A stretch of DNA of 64,000 nucleotides from Lysinibacillus macroides (GCF_001281525.1 NZ_LGCI01000005.1:352323-416322); one strand, 5' to 3'. Positions 10,591 to 20,765 are shown, numbered from the stretch's first letter. The notes: generated by a model from the sequence alone, not told the origin. Made by a program: numbers and translations.

Positions 10591-11948
10591 GTAAAAAAAG
10601 TGTAGTGATTTGGGATGGCAATGTGCGAGATGCCGCACTTTCCATACTATTAGCAGTGGATAAAAATCAAGCTTATAGCAATCTATTGCTCAATGAAACG
10701 ATTAAACGCCATAAAATAGAAGCGAAGGATCGCGCCTTATTAACTGAAATTACGTATGGACCATTACAGCATAAAATGACCCTTGATTATTATTTAGAGC
10801 CTTTTATTCGTGGTAAGGTAGATCATTGGGTGCGCTGGCTATTAAGAATATCGCTCTATCAAATGCATTATTTAACACGGATACCAGCACACGCTGCTGT
10901 CAACGAGGCTGTAGAAATTGCCAAGCGTCGAGGCCATCGTGGTATTGCTTCAACGGTCAATGGTATTTTACGATCCGTGCTACGGAATGGTGTTCGTGCT
11001 ACAGGCGATATAGCAGATCCAATTGAACGTCTTGCCATTGAAACAAGCCATCCACACTGGCTAGTACAACGCTTTATTGATAACTATGGTATAGATGTCG
11101 CAACAGCAATGTTGCATGACAATAATGTGCCACCTGTACAAACAGTACGTGTTAATTTAACAAAGGCAACGGTTGCTCAAGCGATTGCTGAACTAGAAGC
11201 GGAAGGTTTAACAGCCAAACAAAGCGATGTTATACCAGAATGCTTACACATCACAAATGGTCAGCCAGCACGCACAAAAGCGTTTAAAGAAGGTATGATT
11301 ACGATTCAGGATGAAAGCTCAATGATTCCAGCTAAAGTGTTAAATCCAGCTTCAGGTATGCGTGTTTTGGATATGTGTGCAGCTCCAGGAGGAAAAACAA
11401 CACATTTAGCCGAAATAATGAACAATGAAGGTTCTATTTTAGCAACAGACCTTCATCCACATAAATTAGATTTAATCGACCATAATACAGAACGTCTAGG
11501 GCTTGCTATTGTCGAAACAGCCCCAATTGATGGACGGAAAGCATCAGAATTTTTACAAGCAGCGTCCTTTGATGCTATTTTAGTGGATGCTCCTTGTAGT
11601 GGTCTAGGAGTTATGCGACGTAAGCCTGATATTAAATATACCAAGCGAGAAGAAGACTTAGCAAGCTTGCAAACGATACAATTAGCATTGCTAGATGCCG
11701 CAACAAAAGTATTGAAAACAAATGGTAAGCTTGTGTACAGTACATGTACAGTCGATAAACAAGAAAATGAAGGCACTGTACAAGCCTTTTTAGCAGCGCA
11801 TCCAGAAATGGTAGCGATACAACTAGAATCTTTACCAACAAAATTAGCGGAAAAGCAAGCAAATGGCATGCTTCAAGTCTTTCCACAGGACTTTGGCAGT
11901 GACGGTTTCTTCGTTGCCGCCTTTCGTAAAAAAGGAGAATCCAATTAA
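10587..11948 (+). CDS. rsmB: 16S rRNA m5C967 methyltransferase RsmB
   Basis: 453 residues. N-terminal NusB-like RNA-binding domain (about 10-135, [18 protein letters not shown]), then an AdoMet-dependent methyltransferase: motif [14 protein letters not shown] near 261, motif [11 protein letters not shown] near 332 and motif VI catalytic Cys in STCTV near 385. The family forms 5-methylcytidine at position 967 of 16S rRNA. Coupled to fmt by ATGA and to rlmN by TAATG. Confidence 0.94.
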   Translation: MSKKSVVIWDGNVRDAALSILLAVDKNQAYSNLLLNETIKRHKIEAKDRALLTEITYGPLQHKMTLDYYLEPFIRGKVDHWVRWLLRISLYQMHYLTRIPAHAAVNEAVEIAKRRGHRGIASTVNGILRSVLRNGVRATGDIADPIERLAIETSHPHWLVQRFIDNYGIDVATAMLHDNNVPPVQTVRVNLTKATVAQAIAELEAEGLTAKQSDVIPECLHITNGQPARTKAFKEGMITIQDESSMIPAKVLNPASGMRVLDMCAAPGGKTTHLAEIMNNEGSILATDLHPHKLDLIDHNTERLGLAIVETAPIDGRKASEFLQAASFDAILVDAPCSGLGVMRRKPDIKYTKREEDLASLQTIQLALLDAATKVLKTNGKLVYSTCTVDKQENEGTVQAFLAAHPEMVAIQLESLPTKLAEKQANGMLQVFPQDFGSDGFFVAAFRKKGESN

Positions 11949-13090
11949 TGGTGGATCAAGAGAGATTTAATGAACGTATTAATGATTTAGTGGAAGAAGC
12001 AGAGGACAAGCCTGCTCGACGTGTGAAAAAAGAAAAACCAAATTTAAAAGAATCCATTTATTCTTTACAGCCACATCAATTAGAAGAATGGCTAAAGGAA
12101 AATGGTGAAAAGCCTTTCCGTGCTGCTCAAATTTTTGATTGGTTATATAATAAACGAGTAAAAACCTTTGAAGAGATGTCAAACCTTTCAAAGGGCCTAC
12201 GTGACAAGCTAGCTGCTAATTTTGCCTTAACTACATTATCAACAATTATCCAGCAAGAATCGAAGGATGGCACAATTAAGTTTTTATTTCAATTGCAGGA
12301 TGGCTATTCCATTGAAACCGTGTTAATGCGTCATGATTATGGCAACTCTGTTTGTGTAACGACGCAGGTAGGCTGCCGCATTGGCTGTACATTTTGTGCC
12401 TCAACCTTAGGTGGTTTAAAGCGTCATTTATTAGCAGGCGAAATCGTGGAGCAGGTTGTTAAGGTACAGCAAACATTAGATGAGCTAGGCGAGCGTGTAT
12501 CACATATTGTGATTATGGGAATTGGCGAACCGTTTGATAACTATGATGCGATGATGAACTTTTTAAAGGTAATTAACCATGAAAAAGGGTTAAATATTGG
12601 TGCGCGTCATATTACCGTCTCAACATCAGGGATTGTACCAAAAATTTATCAATTTGCTGATGAGCAGCTACAAATCAATTTTGCTGTATCACTACACGCT
12701 CCAAACCAAGAGGCACGTCAAAAGCTAATGCCGATTGCACGTGCTTATAAATTGGATGAATTAATGGAAGCTGTACGTTACTATACGAAAAAGACAGGCC
12801 GACGTGTTAGCTTTGAGTATGGGTTAATGTCTGGTGAAAATGATTCAGTGGAAATTGCAGAGGAATTATCGGCATTAATTAAAGGCATTAAATGCCATGT
12901 CAATTTAATTCCTGTTAACTATGTGCCTGAACGTGATTACGTTCGCACAGCTCGTAGTCAAATTTTTGCCTTTGAAAAAACATTAAAGAAAAATGGCATT
13001 AACGTAACGATCCGCAGAGAGCAAGGTGCTGATATTGCAGCTGCATGTGGGCAATTACGTGCGCAAGAGAGAGCTGAGGAAACGAGGTGA
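11948..13090 (+). CDS. rlmN: Dual-specificity 23S rRNA/tRNA adenine-C2 methyltransferase RlmN
   Basis: Radical-SAM enzyme that makes m2A2503 in 23S rRNA and m2A37 in some tRNAs. 380 residues. The 4Fe-4S cysteines are in CRIGCTFC near residue 142; the C-terminal methyl-accepting Cys is in AAACGQLR near 365. The first 35 residues are a charged extension before LKESIYSL. Starts at ATG 11948 one base into the rsmB stop, behind AAAGGAGAA. Confidence 0.95.
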   Translation: MVDQERFNERINDLVEEAEDKPARRVKKEKPNLKESIYSLQPHQLEEWLKENGEKPFRAAQIFDWLYNKRVKTFEEMSNLSKGLRDKLAANFALTTLSTIIQQESKDGTIKFLFQLQDGYSIETVLMRHDYGNSVCVTTQVGCRIGCTFCASTLGGLKRHLLAGEIVEQVVKVQQTLDELGERVSHIVIMGIGEPFDNYDAMMNFLKVINHEKGLNIGARHITVSTSGIVPKIYQFADEQLQINFAVSLHAPNQEARQKLMPIARAYKLDELMEAVRYYTKKTGRRVSFEYGLMSGENDSVEIAEELSALIKGIKCHVNLIPVNYVPERDYVRTARSQIFAFEKTLKKNGINVTIRREQGADIAAACGQLRAQERAEETR

Positions 13091-13093
13091 CCT

Positions 13094-13846
13094 GTGTTGG
13101 AATATACAGTCGAAAGTGATATTGGGTTAAAAAGATCCATTAATGAAGACCGTGCTGCATTTTTTAAGCGTCCAGATGGGCTTGCACTAGCACTTGTAGC
13201 AGATGGCATGGGTGGTCATAATGCTGGCGATGTAGCGAGTGATATGGCAATCAAGCAGATGGAAACCTTTTTTTTACAGGCAGACACTCATCATTTTGTA
13301 TCAACAACATCAAAAAAAGAATGGTTATTGTACACAGTTAAGCAATTGAATAAAAATATTTATGACTATTCTTTATCACATGAAGACTGTAAAGGAATGG
13401 GCACAACACTTATTGCGGTATTAATTGAAGGCTATCATTGCTCCATCGCACATGTTGGAGATAGTCGTGTGTATTATTTCTTTGAAGATGGCGCACAACA
13501 AATAACAAGAGATCATTCCTATGTTAATGTGCTGGTGGAAAATGGTGAAATAAGCGAAGAAGAAGCTTTAACACATCCAAAGAAAAATTTTATCTTAAAA
13601 GCAATTGGTACAGAGGAAACCATTGAACCAGACTTTTATGAGGTTGATTTAGCTTCGCAATCGTATTTATTGATTTGCTCAGATGGATTAAGCAATAAAT
13701 TAACAGTTTATGAAATGGCTTCGATTATTACGTATCCAGATTCTATCCAGGAAAAGGGTCGTAAACTTATTGGATTAGCAAATGATAGCGGGGGAGAGGA
13801 TAATATCTCCCTCGTCTTACTAACAAAAAGGGATGAGGAGGTGTAA
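13094..13846 (+). CDS. prpC: PP2C-type protein phosphatase PrpC
   Basis: Metal-dependent Ser/Thr phosphatase that reverses PrkC phosphorylation. 250 residues. PPM motifs in order: SDIGLKRSINEDR, VADGMGGHNAGDVAS, GTTLIAVLI, AHVGDSRVYYF, ITRDHSY, LICSDGLSNKL and GGEDNISLVLL, giving the metal-binding Asp residues. GTG at 13094 gives the usual ML start behind GAGGTGA. prkC starts 2 bases after the stop, the standard phosphatase-kinase pair. Confidence 0.95.
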   Translation: MLEYTVESDIGLKRSINEDRAAFFKRPDGLALALVADGMGGHNAGDVASDMAIKQMETFFLQADTHHFVSTTSKKEWLLYTVKQLNKNIYDYSLSHEDCKGMGTTLIAVLIEGYHCSIAHVGDSRVYYFFEDGAQQITRDHSYVNVLVENGEISEEEALTHPKKNFILKAIGTEETIEPDFYEVDLASQSYLLICSDGLSNKLTVYEMASIITYPDSIQEKGRKLIGLANDSGGEDNISLVLLTKRDEEV

Positions 13847-13848
13847 GA

Positions 13849-15828
13849 ATGCTTGTAGGGAAAAGAATTAGTGACCGCTATAAAATTTTAGGACTCATTG
13901 GTGGCGGAGGTATGTCGAATGTTTATTTAGCGCATGACATGATACTAAGCCGTGATGTCGCAATTAAAATATTGCGCTATGATTTTTCCAATGAGGAGGA
14001 ATTGCATCGACGTTTTCAGCGTGAGGCACTGTCTGCTACAAGTCTTACACACCCGAATATTGTTAGTATTTATGATGTAGGTGAGGATGGCGATCTACAT
14101 TATATTGTGATGGAGTATGTCCAAGGAAAAACCCTAAAGCAGTACATACAAGAATTTGCACCAATTTCTCCTGCGAGAAGTGTGCATATTATGAAGCAAT
14201 TAACCTCTGCTATTGCCAATGCGCATGAAAATCATATTATCCATCGTGATATTAAGCCGCAAAATATTTTAATGGATGCGGAGGGCAATGTAAAAATTAC
14301 CGATTTTGGGATTGCCATGACGCTTAGTGCAACCTCCTTTACACAGACAAACTCTGTGCTTGGCACGGTCCATTATTTATCGCCAGAGCAAGCTCGCGGT
14401 GGTACGGCAACAAATAAATCGGATATCTATGCACTTGGTATTGTGTTATATGAATTATTAACAGGTGAATTGCCGTTTTCAGGCGAGTCAGCCGTTTCAA
14501 TTGCCCTCAAGCATTTACAGGCAGAAACACCGTCAGTTCGGGCTTTTGATGCAACCATTCCACAGAGCGTGGAAAATATAGTACTAAAAGCTACTGCCAA
14601 AGATGCTTCACATCGTTACACTACGGTAGAAGAAATGTATGAGGACTTGGAAACGGTGTTAGCACCCTCTCGTATCAATGAGCCAAAATTTGTTATCCCC
14701 ATTGATGAGGACATCACAAAAGCAATTCCCATTATTAAGGAACAGCCTTTGGAGAAAGAGGAAGACTTAGAAAAAACGAGAGCGATTGTACCTATTAAAG
14801 AAATGAAGCCTGTAGAGCAACCTAAAAAGCCAGCCAATAAGCCAGCATCTACCACAGCAAAGAAAAAATGGCCTTTATATATAGCTGGATTGCTTGTTGT
14901 CACAATAGCTGTTTTCTTATTCCTTCTCTATGCCACAGACTTATTTAGCCCGAAAAAAGAGGCGATTCCTGAAGTGGCTAATTTAACGGTTGATGAAGCA
15001 ACAAAACGATTGGAAGAAGCAGGCTTTGTTGTTAGTGAGGAGCATCAGGAGCGGAATTCTGAAGAAGTGGAAAAAGGTAAGGTAATTGAAACCGATCCAC
15101 CATCAGGAACGCTGCGTGTAAAGGGCTCAGAAATTGATTTAGTCGTAAGCCAAGGTGCTGTAATGATGGTAGTGGGTAATTATGTGGGACAAAATATTCA
15201 TCAGGTGGAAGCCTTATTAAAAGGGAAATTTTTAGAGGTCAAAACAGAGTATATTTTTTCGAACGAACCAGAAGGGCGCATTATTGAACAAAGTATCCCT
15301 GCTAATGAAGAAGTGGTGGCACAGGATGAAGTCATCACGTTTAAAGTTAGTCAAGGCGTTCAAATGGTACGCGTAGAAGATGTTGTCAATTATACAAAAG
15401 CTGATCTGGATGACTATGTGCAAAGAGTAGGCTTAAAATGGCGTGTTTCCCGCGAAGACTATCATGATACGATTCCGGCTGGCAGCGTCATATCTCAATT
15501 GACGAAAGCGGGCACTCAGGTTGAGGCAGGTTCAACAATATCCGTAGTTTTAAGTAAGGGACCTGCTGAAAAACCTAACAAAACACTTATAAAGACTGTG
15601 CTGATTGAGTATCTCCCTACAGAAGAAGAAATTGCACAAAACATTCGTGTTGAAATACAAGATAAAAATCATACCATGTCAGAGCCAGCGGATGAGTTTC
15701 CAATTTTAAGCGATACGCCTTACAAGATCCAGCTTGTCATTGAAGAAGGCAAGCAGGCAGGGTATCGTATTATTCGCGACTCAGAAATTATTCTCGAAGA
15801 AAAATTCAATTATGATGATGTGAACTAA
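13849..15828 (+). CDS. prkC: Membrane Ser/Thr protein kinase PrkC with PASTA domains
   Basis: 659-residue Hanks-type kinase that senses muropeptides or lipid II outside the cell and controls germination, wall metabolism and stationary phase. Cytoplasmic kinase: Gly loop GGGGMSNVYLA, Lys40 in VAIKIL, HRDIKPQNIL near 131, DFGIA near 151 with Thr-rich activation loop. A juxtamembrane acidic and lysine-rich linker leads to one TM helix at about 342-365. Outside are three PASTA repeats (starting near 371, 441 and 508) and a C-terminal Ig-like segment. ATG 13849 follows GAGGAGGTG. Confidence 0.95.
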   Translation: MLVGKRISDRYKILGLIGGGGMSNVYLAHDMILSRDVAIKILRYDFSNEEELHRRFQREALSATSLTHPNIVSIYDVGEDGDLHYIVMEYVQGKTLKQYIQEFAPISPARSVHIMKQLTSAIANAHENHIIHRDIKPQNILMDAEGNVKITDFGIAMTLSATSFTQTNSVLGTVHYLSPEQARGGTATNKSDIYALGIVLYELLTGELPFSGESAVSIALKHLQAETPSVRAFDATIPQSVENIVLKATAKDASHRYTTVEEMYEDLETVLAPSRINEPKFVIPIDEDITKAIPIIKEQPLEKEEDLEKTRAIVPIKEMKPVEQPKKPANKPASTTAKKKWPLYIAGLLVVTIAVFLFLLYATDLFSPKKEAIPEVANLTVDEATKRLEEAGFVVSEEHQERNSEEVEKGKVIETDPPSGTLRVKGSEIDLVVSQGAVMMVVGNYVGQNIHQVEALLKGKFLEVKTEYIFSNEPEGRIIEQSIPANEEVVAQDEVITFKVSQGVQMVRVEDVVNYTKADLDDYVQRVGLKWRVSREDYHDTIPAGSVISQLTKAGTQVEAGSTISVVLSKGPAEKPNKTLIKTVLIEYLPTEEEIAQNIRVEIQDKNHTMSEPADEFPILSDTPYKIQLVIEEGKQAGYRIIRDSEIILEEKFNYDDVN

Positions 15829-15839
15829 GGAGGAATTGG

Positions 15840-16724
15840 ATGGCGCAAGGCCAAATAAGAAAAGCATTAAGCGGCTATTATTATGTATATGATGGAGATC
15901 AACTGATCCAATGTCGAGGACGTGGGGTATTTCGTAATCGTGGCGAATCCCCGCTTGTCGGCGATATTGTAGAGTATACAATGGAAACAGAAGGTTCAGA
16001 TGGAACGATTCAAAAGATTTTAGAACGTCAAAATGAATTGGTGCGTCCGCCCATTGCTAATATTGATCAAGGGGTTTTGGTATTTTCCGTCAAAGAACCC
16101 TATTTCAATACGGTTTTATTAGATCGTTTTTTAGTGGTTTTAGAATCATTCCGTGTACACCCCATTATTTGTTTAACAAAAATGGATTTATTAAAAAATG
16201 ATGAATATGAGGAATTACAAGGGTATATTAAGGATTATCAACAAATAGGCTATACCGTGCTACAAACTTATAAAGATGAAGAAGCATTAATTGAACGATT
16301 ACAACCTATTTTAAAGGGTAAAACAACAGTATTAGCAGGGCAATCAGGTGTTGGCAAATCGACATTGCTCAATACATTAATTCCTGAACTAAATTTAAAA
16401 ACAGGTATTATTTCACAAAGCTTAGGACGAGGTAAACATACAACTCGTCATGTTGAGCTTATTGAGGTTTGCGATGGTCTATTAGCAGATACACCTGGAT
16501 TTAGCTCTTTTGATTTTGATGAGGTTGAAAAAGAAGAGCTAGGCTTATGTTTCCCTGAAATGGCAAGACTAGCGGACGATTGTAAATTCAGGGGCTGCCT
16601 GCACCTGAAGGAACCTAAATGTGCAGTGAAGGCAGCAGTAGAAGCAGGAGATATTCGTGATTACCGCTACAAGCATTATGAACAATTTATGCAAGAAATT
16701 ATGGATCGAAAGCCGAGGTATTAA
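15840..16724 (+). CDS. rsgA: Ribosome small-subunit GTPase RsgA
   Basis: Late 30S-assembly GTPase (YloQ/CpgA). 294 residues with the circularly permuted order: N-terminal OB fold, G4 TKMD near residue 115, G1 GQSGVGKST near 166, G3 DTPG near 218, then the zinc finger CKFRGC...HLKEPKC near 246-258. CpgA of B. subtilis is also linked to wall metabolism and is phosphorylated by PrkC, consistent with its place directly after prkC. AAGGAGGA precedes the ATG. Confidence 0.95.
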   Translation: MAQGQIRKALSGYYYVYDGDQLIQCRGRGVFRNRGESPLVGDIVEYTMETEGSDGTIQKILERQNELVRPPIANIDQGVLVFSVKEPYFNTVLLDRFLVVLESFRVHPIICLTKMDLLKNDEYEELQGYIKDYQQIGYTVLQTYKDEEALIERLQPILKGKTTVLAGQSGVGKSTLLNTLIPELNLKTGIISQSLGRGKHTTRHVELIEVCDGLLADTPGFSSFDFDEVEKEELGLCFPEMARLADDCKFRGCLHLKEPKCAVKAAVEAGDIRDYRYKHYEQFMQEIMDRKPRY

Positions 16725-16726
16725 AT

Positions 16727-17395
16727 ATGATACAAATAGCACCATCAATTTTAGCAGCGAATTTTGCAAAATTAGGAGAGGAGGTAAAGGAAGTAGAGCA
16801 AGCAGGTGCAAAGCTTCTTCATATCGATGTAATGGACGGTCATTTTGTGCCAAATATTTCTTTTGGCTCCATCGTCTTAGATGCTATCCGACCATTAACA
16901 AAACTTCCATTAGATGTACACTTAATGATAGAAAATCCAGACCAATATATTGAACAGTTTGCAAAAGCTGGAGCAGACTATATTACGGTGCATGTAGAAG
17001 CGTGTCGCCATTTACATCGAACAATTCAATTAATCCGTTCATATGGTGTAAAAGCAGGTGTCGTATTAAATCCACATACACCGATAGAGTCTATTCAACA
17101 CATTTTAGAGGATATCGATATGGTATTATTGATGACTGTTAATCCAGGGTTCGGTGGACAAAAGTTTATTCATTCTGTTGTGCCTAAAATTGAAGCATTA
17201 TCAGCGATGATTAAAGAGCGAGGCTTAGATATTGCCATTGAAATTGATGGCGGTATCACAGCTGAAACAATTGTGCCATGTGCACAGGCGGGAGCGACAA
17301 TTTTTGTAGCTGGCTCAGCCATCTATAGTAAAGAGGATCGAATTGCGGCACTTCAAGAGATTTTAGCGGCTGGCGAGGCAGCGATTAAAGAATGA
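16727..17395 (+). CDS. rpe: Ribulose-phosphate 3-epimerase
   Basis: Interconverts ribulose 5-phosphate and xylulose 5-phosphate in the pentose phosphate pathway. 222-residue TIM barrel with HIDVMDGHFVPN near residue 34 (metal His and Asp), DVHLMIENP, HVEA, VNPGFGGQKF and EIDGGI with the second metal Asp. It begins 2 bases after rsgA and overlaps thiN by ATGA. Confidence 0.95.
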   Translation: MIQIAPSILAANFAKLGEEVKEVEQAGAKLLHIDVMDGHFVPNISFGSIVLDAIRPLTKLPLDVHLMIENPDQYIEQFAKAGADYITVHVEACRHLHRTIQLIRSYGVKAGVVLNPHTPIESIQHILEDIDMVLLMTVNPGFGGQKFIHSVVPKIEALSAMIKERGLDIAIEIDGGITAETIVPCAQAGATIFVAGSAIYSKEDRIAALQEILAAGEAAIKE

Positions 17396-18045
17396 CAACG
17401 GTCGTTGTTTGTGCAGGTGGCCCCAAAAATGAGCTTTGTTCATTTTCAACGTTTCAGCAACAACAGGATGTCGTGTTTATCGGTGCAGATCGTGGCGCTT
17501 TATATTTAGTGGAGCAGGGAATTACACCTCACGCGATTGTAGGAGATTTTGATTCCTTAACAGATGAAGAATACCAAGCTGTTTCAGCACAGACAAAGAA
17601 TCAGCAACGTTTTCAGCAAGAGAAAAATGAGACAGATACAGATTTAGCCTTACTGAAGGCATTGACATATACACCGCAGGAAATTGTACTGACAGGTGTG
17701 ACGGGGGGACGTTTAGATCATTATGAGGCGGCAGTGCGTGCCATCTATCGTTTACAAAAAAAGCACCCCTCTGTTGAGCTGAAAATTATGAATGCTACAA
17801 ATATGCTGCAATTTCTCTTACCAGGTACCTATACCATTTATGCAGATGACGGGTATCGTTACTTATCTTTCTTTGCTTATGAGGAGACTGTCCGAGATGT
17901 AACATTGAGGCAAGTAAAATATGAAACAACGAATGAGGAAATTTCTTTAGGAACCTCTCGATTTACAAGTAATGAAATAATAGGTGCTGCAGGGTCTATA
18001 TCTTTCTCGCAAGGCATATGTTTAATGATAAGAAGCATAGATTAG
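17392..18045 (+). CDS. thiN: Thiamine pyrophosphokinase
   Basis: Transfers pyrophosphate from ATP to thiamine, making thiamine diphosphate. 217 residues, normal length for YloS/ThiN. Seen: GADRGALYLVEQGITPHAIVGDFDS in the N-terminal catalytic domain with the metal-binding Asp residues, ETDTDLALLKAL, and TGVTGGRLDHYEAAV; a C-terminal beta domain binds thiamine. No TPP riboswitch is seen, as expected for a gene inside a transcript with rpe. Confidence 0.92.
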   Translation: MTTVVVCAGGPKNELCSFSTFQQQQDVVFIGADRGALYLVEQGITPHAIVGDFDSLTDEEYQAVSAQTKNQQRFQQEKNETDTDLALLKALTYTPQEIVLTGVTGGRLDHYEAAVRAIYRLQKKHPSVELKIMNATNMLQFLLPGTYTIYADDGYRYLSFFAYEETVRDVTLRQVKYETTNEEISLGTSRFTSNEIIGAAGSISFSQGICLMIRSID

Positions 18046-18063
18046 CGTAAGGGGGAGAGAGTC

Positions 18064-18165
18064 CTGAAAGTATATACGTTCCAGCTGCCGAAATTTGTGA
18101 GTAGTATTACGCGTACGTGTATAAACCTATTTAAAAAAGATAAGAAAGTCAAAAAATCCGACTAA
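18064..18165 (+). CDS. spoVM: Stage V sporulation protein SpoVM, CTG start
   Basis: 33-residue amphipathic peptide that marks the convex forespore membrane and anchors the coat ATPase SpoIVA. The translated frame reads KVYTFQLPKFVSSITRT at its start, which matches the B. subtilis SpoVM pattern (KFYTIKLPKFLGGIVRA) including the key Pro9; the C-terminus is a few lysine-rich residues longer than the 26-residue Bacillus form. No ATG, GTG or TTG is available in frame at the right place; the codon at the expected Met is CTG at 18064, 6-7 bases after GGGGGAGAG. The position after thiN and before rpmB is the conserved one. Its stop codon sits in the terminator stem-loop. Confidence 0.88.
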   Translation: MKVYTFQLPKFVSSITRTCINLFKKDKKVKKSD

Positions 18166-18182
18166 TAGCAGTCGGATTTTTT
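18151..18182 (+). terminator. Terminator overlapping the end of spoVM
   Basis: Perfect 13-bp stem AAAAAATCCGACT with AGTCGGATTTTTT around a 6-base loop. The left arm is also the last five codons of spoVM, and the TAA lies at the loop, so the ribosome finishes inside the hairpin. Confidence 0.9.
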
Positions 18183-18259
18183 ATTTTATAATAGAGAATA
18201 TTCGCCAAAAGACTCTTTGAAGCGGTTCCTCTAAAAAGTAAGAAATATGAAACAGGTGA

Positions 18260-19321
18260 TGTGAGAAAGCATTATCTGTTTTTTGCGTTGAGGAACTTTA
18301 TAAGAATAACATATTAATTGTAGATGATAACTTCTACTTCCGCTTAGTACCTGTGAAAAAGGGCAGTGAGCATCAGGTCATTGAGAAGCTTGTCTGTGCA
18401 GAGCGTGTGGTACGTGAAACATTGGCAAGTAATGATGTGCATGTGGTCGCACGTCCAATGACGATTGAAACCAACTTATCGTCTCGTCCAGTCGTGGTGA
18501 CATTACCATTGCGTGATGTGACTTTGCCAACAAATGCAGCAGAGCGTCAGGCCTTTTTAGCTAGTTTAGCTGTATTTATTGAGCATACAGATGGGGAGAA
18601 AAAGGTTGTTCATCCAGAAGTGGTAACGATGCAGGATGGCAAACCAGGTCTGCGCTTTACAGTAGAAAAATTCAGTACCTTTACGATTATTCAGGTAGCC
18701 AAGGAAGCAGAGGGCACACATGCCGCGTATATCCAGGGCTTCCCAGATGGCACATTTGGTCCAGATAAAAACGTAACACGCGCGCAAGTAGCGTTCATGC
18801 TAGCACGTATTTTAGGCTATACAGAGGAACAAGTGAAGCAAGCCCCATTTAAAGATGTCCAAACAAATCATCCAGCAGCAGGCGCGATTGCGTTTGTCAA
18901 GGAACAGGGTATCATGAACGGTGATAATGAAGGCAACTTCCATGCAGGCGCGAATATTACACGTGCGGAAATGGCAACGGTCGTGTCGAACTTCAAAGAA
19001 CTGGCTGTGGAAGAAAATATAGCTTTAACATTCAAGGATACAAAAGGACACTGGGCACAGTGGATTATTGAAGCAAACCGTGCAGCAGGCATTATCAATG
19101 GGTTAGACAATGACCGCTTCGCACCAAACGCTGCCTTAACACGTGCACAGGCAGTGGTCATGATTAATCGTATGTTTGAGCGTGGTCCATTACATGGTGT
19201 CACTACACCAAGCTTCCCAGATGTCAAAATGACGCACTGGGCATTTAAAGAGATTGAAGAAGCAGCAAGCACACATTCTTATTATGTAGACAAGGATGGT
19301 AACGAACAGCTAGCTGAATAA
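18260..19321 (+). pseudogene. Remnant of an S-layer-homology (SLH) surface protein, 5' end lost
   Basis: The frame is open from a stop at 18257-18259 and codes continuous protein-like sequence (DDNFYFRLVPVKKG) before the first possible start, GTG at 18353, which has no ribosome site. So the N-terminal part of a larger exported protein with its signal peptide is missing. The C-terminal half has three SLH motifs: IQGFPDGTFGPDKNVTRAQ, then FKDVQ...NEGNFHAGANITRAEMA, then FKDTKGHWAQWIIE...NDRFAPNAALTRAQAVVMINRMF, with a further FPDVKMTHWAFKEIEEA. SLH trios bind pyruvylated wall polymer. It interrupts the conserved spoVM-rpmB neighbourhood. A functional gene starting at GTG 18353 cannot be fully excluded but would lack a signal peptide. 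Confidence 0.8.
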
Positions 19322-19331
19322 GCAAGTAGGA

Positions 19332-19370
19332 AAAACAGGCATGGGCATTCGCTCTATGCCTGTTTTTTCT
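19332..19370 (+). terminator. Terminator after the SLH remnant
   Basis: Stem AAAAACAGGCAT with ATGCCTGTTTTTT followed by C and T. It is intact, which suggests the truncation left the 3' end of the donor gene in place. Confidence 0.85.
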
Positions 19371-19496
19371 AGGTTGTACTGAAGAATTGTGTTAGGAATG
19401 ATGTTAATGAAGCAGTAGGAGCATCAATTTGATCAGCTTTAGGGCAACAGAAATGATCATTTAATGCTGAATAAACTGGATATGAAAAACAGCATG

Positions 19497-19535
19497 AAAA
19501 AAATCGATTTGCGCTTAGGGCGAAATCGATTTTTT
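19497..19535 (-). terminator. Terminator of rpmB (symmetric)
   Basis: Stem AAAAATCGATTT with AAATCGATTTTT around a 12-base loop, with A and T runs on both sides, so it can act on both strands. It lies 12 bases past the rpmB stop. Confidence 0.8.
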
Positions 19536-19546
19536 AGAAGCAGCGA

Positions 19547-19735
19547 TTAAACGCGCTCAATTTTACCTGATTTTAATGCACGAGCAGAAACCCATACACG
19601 TTTTGGTTTACCGTCAACTAAGATACGAACTTTTTGAAGGTTAGCACCCCAAGTACGTTTGTTAGCGTTCATAGCGTGGGAACGGTTGTTACCAGTACGA
19701 GCTTTACGACCAGTGATTACACATTGTTTTGGCAT
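19547..19735 (-). CDS. rpmB: 50S ribosomal protein L28
   Basis: 62 residues, almost identical in pattern to B. subtilis L28: [30 protein letters not shown]. It has a single Cys and so is the zinc-free (C-minus) paralogue type. AAGGAGGG precedes the start on the minus strand. Its opposite orientation between spoVM and yloU is the conserved Bacillales arrangement, which fixes the two flanking stretches (18260-19321 and 19907-25680) as insertions relative to Bacillus. Confidence 0.96.
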   Translation of the reverse strand: MPKQCVITGRKARTGNNRSHAMNANKRTWGANLQKVRILVDGKPKRVWVSARALKSGKIERV

Positions 19736-19906
19736 GTTGTATTCCCTCCTTACTGTTAATGCTGAAAGATTACTATTTCAGTTCGGTATTTCACATACCA
19801 TAATAATTTAACATACGACGGCGTTCAGTGCAACAGTTTTCATATAACCTTTCAAGAAAAAAACCTTTACAGACATAAAATATGATGGATCATCGATGGC
19901 GTGATG

Positions 19907-20650
19907 CTATCCTTTTCCTCGATAACCAAGCTTCATGGATACACGCTTACCCGTTTCCAGTAACTGTTCGATGAGTATGTTGATATAATCCTGTGAGCTA
20001 TTAAATGTCACAAAACCGATGCTAACTGCACCGATTACCTCACCAAAACCATCTAAAATCGCAACCGCCACTGAGGAGGTGCCTGCTGTTCTTTCACCAT
20101 GGCTGATTGCATAGCCTTGTTGTCGAATTTGGTCAAGCTGTTGTTCAAATGTAGCAATATCCTCTTTTGCTACTAGTTGCGCTATGATTTCCTTCGATTG
20201 AGCACTAGGCATAGCAGCAAGAATGGCTTTATTGGCAGCACCGATATGCATCGGTATACGAATACCTAGCTGGTCATAAATACGAATTGGGTTTGCCACA
20301 CTGTCTATTCTTTCAATAATAATGGTATCTAAACCAGCTGGCTTACTTAAATAGACGCTTTCCTCTACCAGTCTTGCCAACCGCTCTAATTCAGGTCTAA
20401 TTTTGCTAATATAATCCATCGTATCATATACTTGTAAGCCTAATTCCATCCATATTGTACCAAGATAATAATGCTTTGTTTGCTCATCTTGTTCGATCAT
20501 TCCTTGCTGAATCATCGCTTTTAAAATTCTATGTAAGGTACTTAAAGGTAAATCACATTTTGTTGTAAGTTCCGAAATGGACAACCCACTGTTATTGGTT
20601 TCAGCCGCTAAAACTTTCGCAATTGTCATTGCCCGCTCTATTAATTGCAT
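19907..20650 (-). CDS. IclR-family transcriptional regulator
   Basis: 247 residues, the usual IclR length. N-terminal winged HTH at about 20-60 (LSISELTTKCDLPLSTLHRILKAM), then the GAF-like effector domain with YLSKPAGLDTIIIERIDS, LGIRIPMHIGAANKAILA and GERTAGTSSVAVAILD. IclR proteins bind a small-molecule effector and repress or activate a divergent catabolic operon. The gene points away from the hydrolase genes starting at 20857, and a palindrome of the IclR-box type lies between them. GAGGTGAG precedes the ATG at 20650. The effector is unknown; a guanidino compound is an inference from the neighbours. Confidence 0.9.
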   Translation of the reverse strand: MQLIERAMTIAKVLAAETNNSGLSISELTTKCDLPLSTLHRILKAMIQQGMIEQDEQTKHYYLGTIWMELGLQVYDTMDYISKIRPELERLARLVEESVYLSKPAGLDTIIIERIDSVANPIRIYDQLGIRIPMHIGAANKAILAAMPSAQSKEIIAQLVAKEDIATFEQQLDQIRQQGYAISHGERTAGTSSVAVAILDGFGEVIGAVSIGFVTFNSSQDYINILIEQLLETGKRVSMKLGYRGKG

Positions 20651-20765
20651 TTGCTCACCTCTTCTCCTTATTCTATTGTTATTTTTTATCCATGTCTATA
20701 AAGCTTCAAGTAGCCTATTAGGATTCTTAGAAATTAAACGGAAAATAAAAAGTTTTCTAAATATA

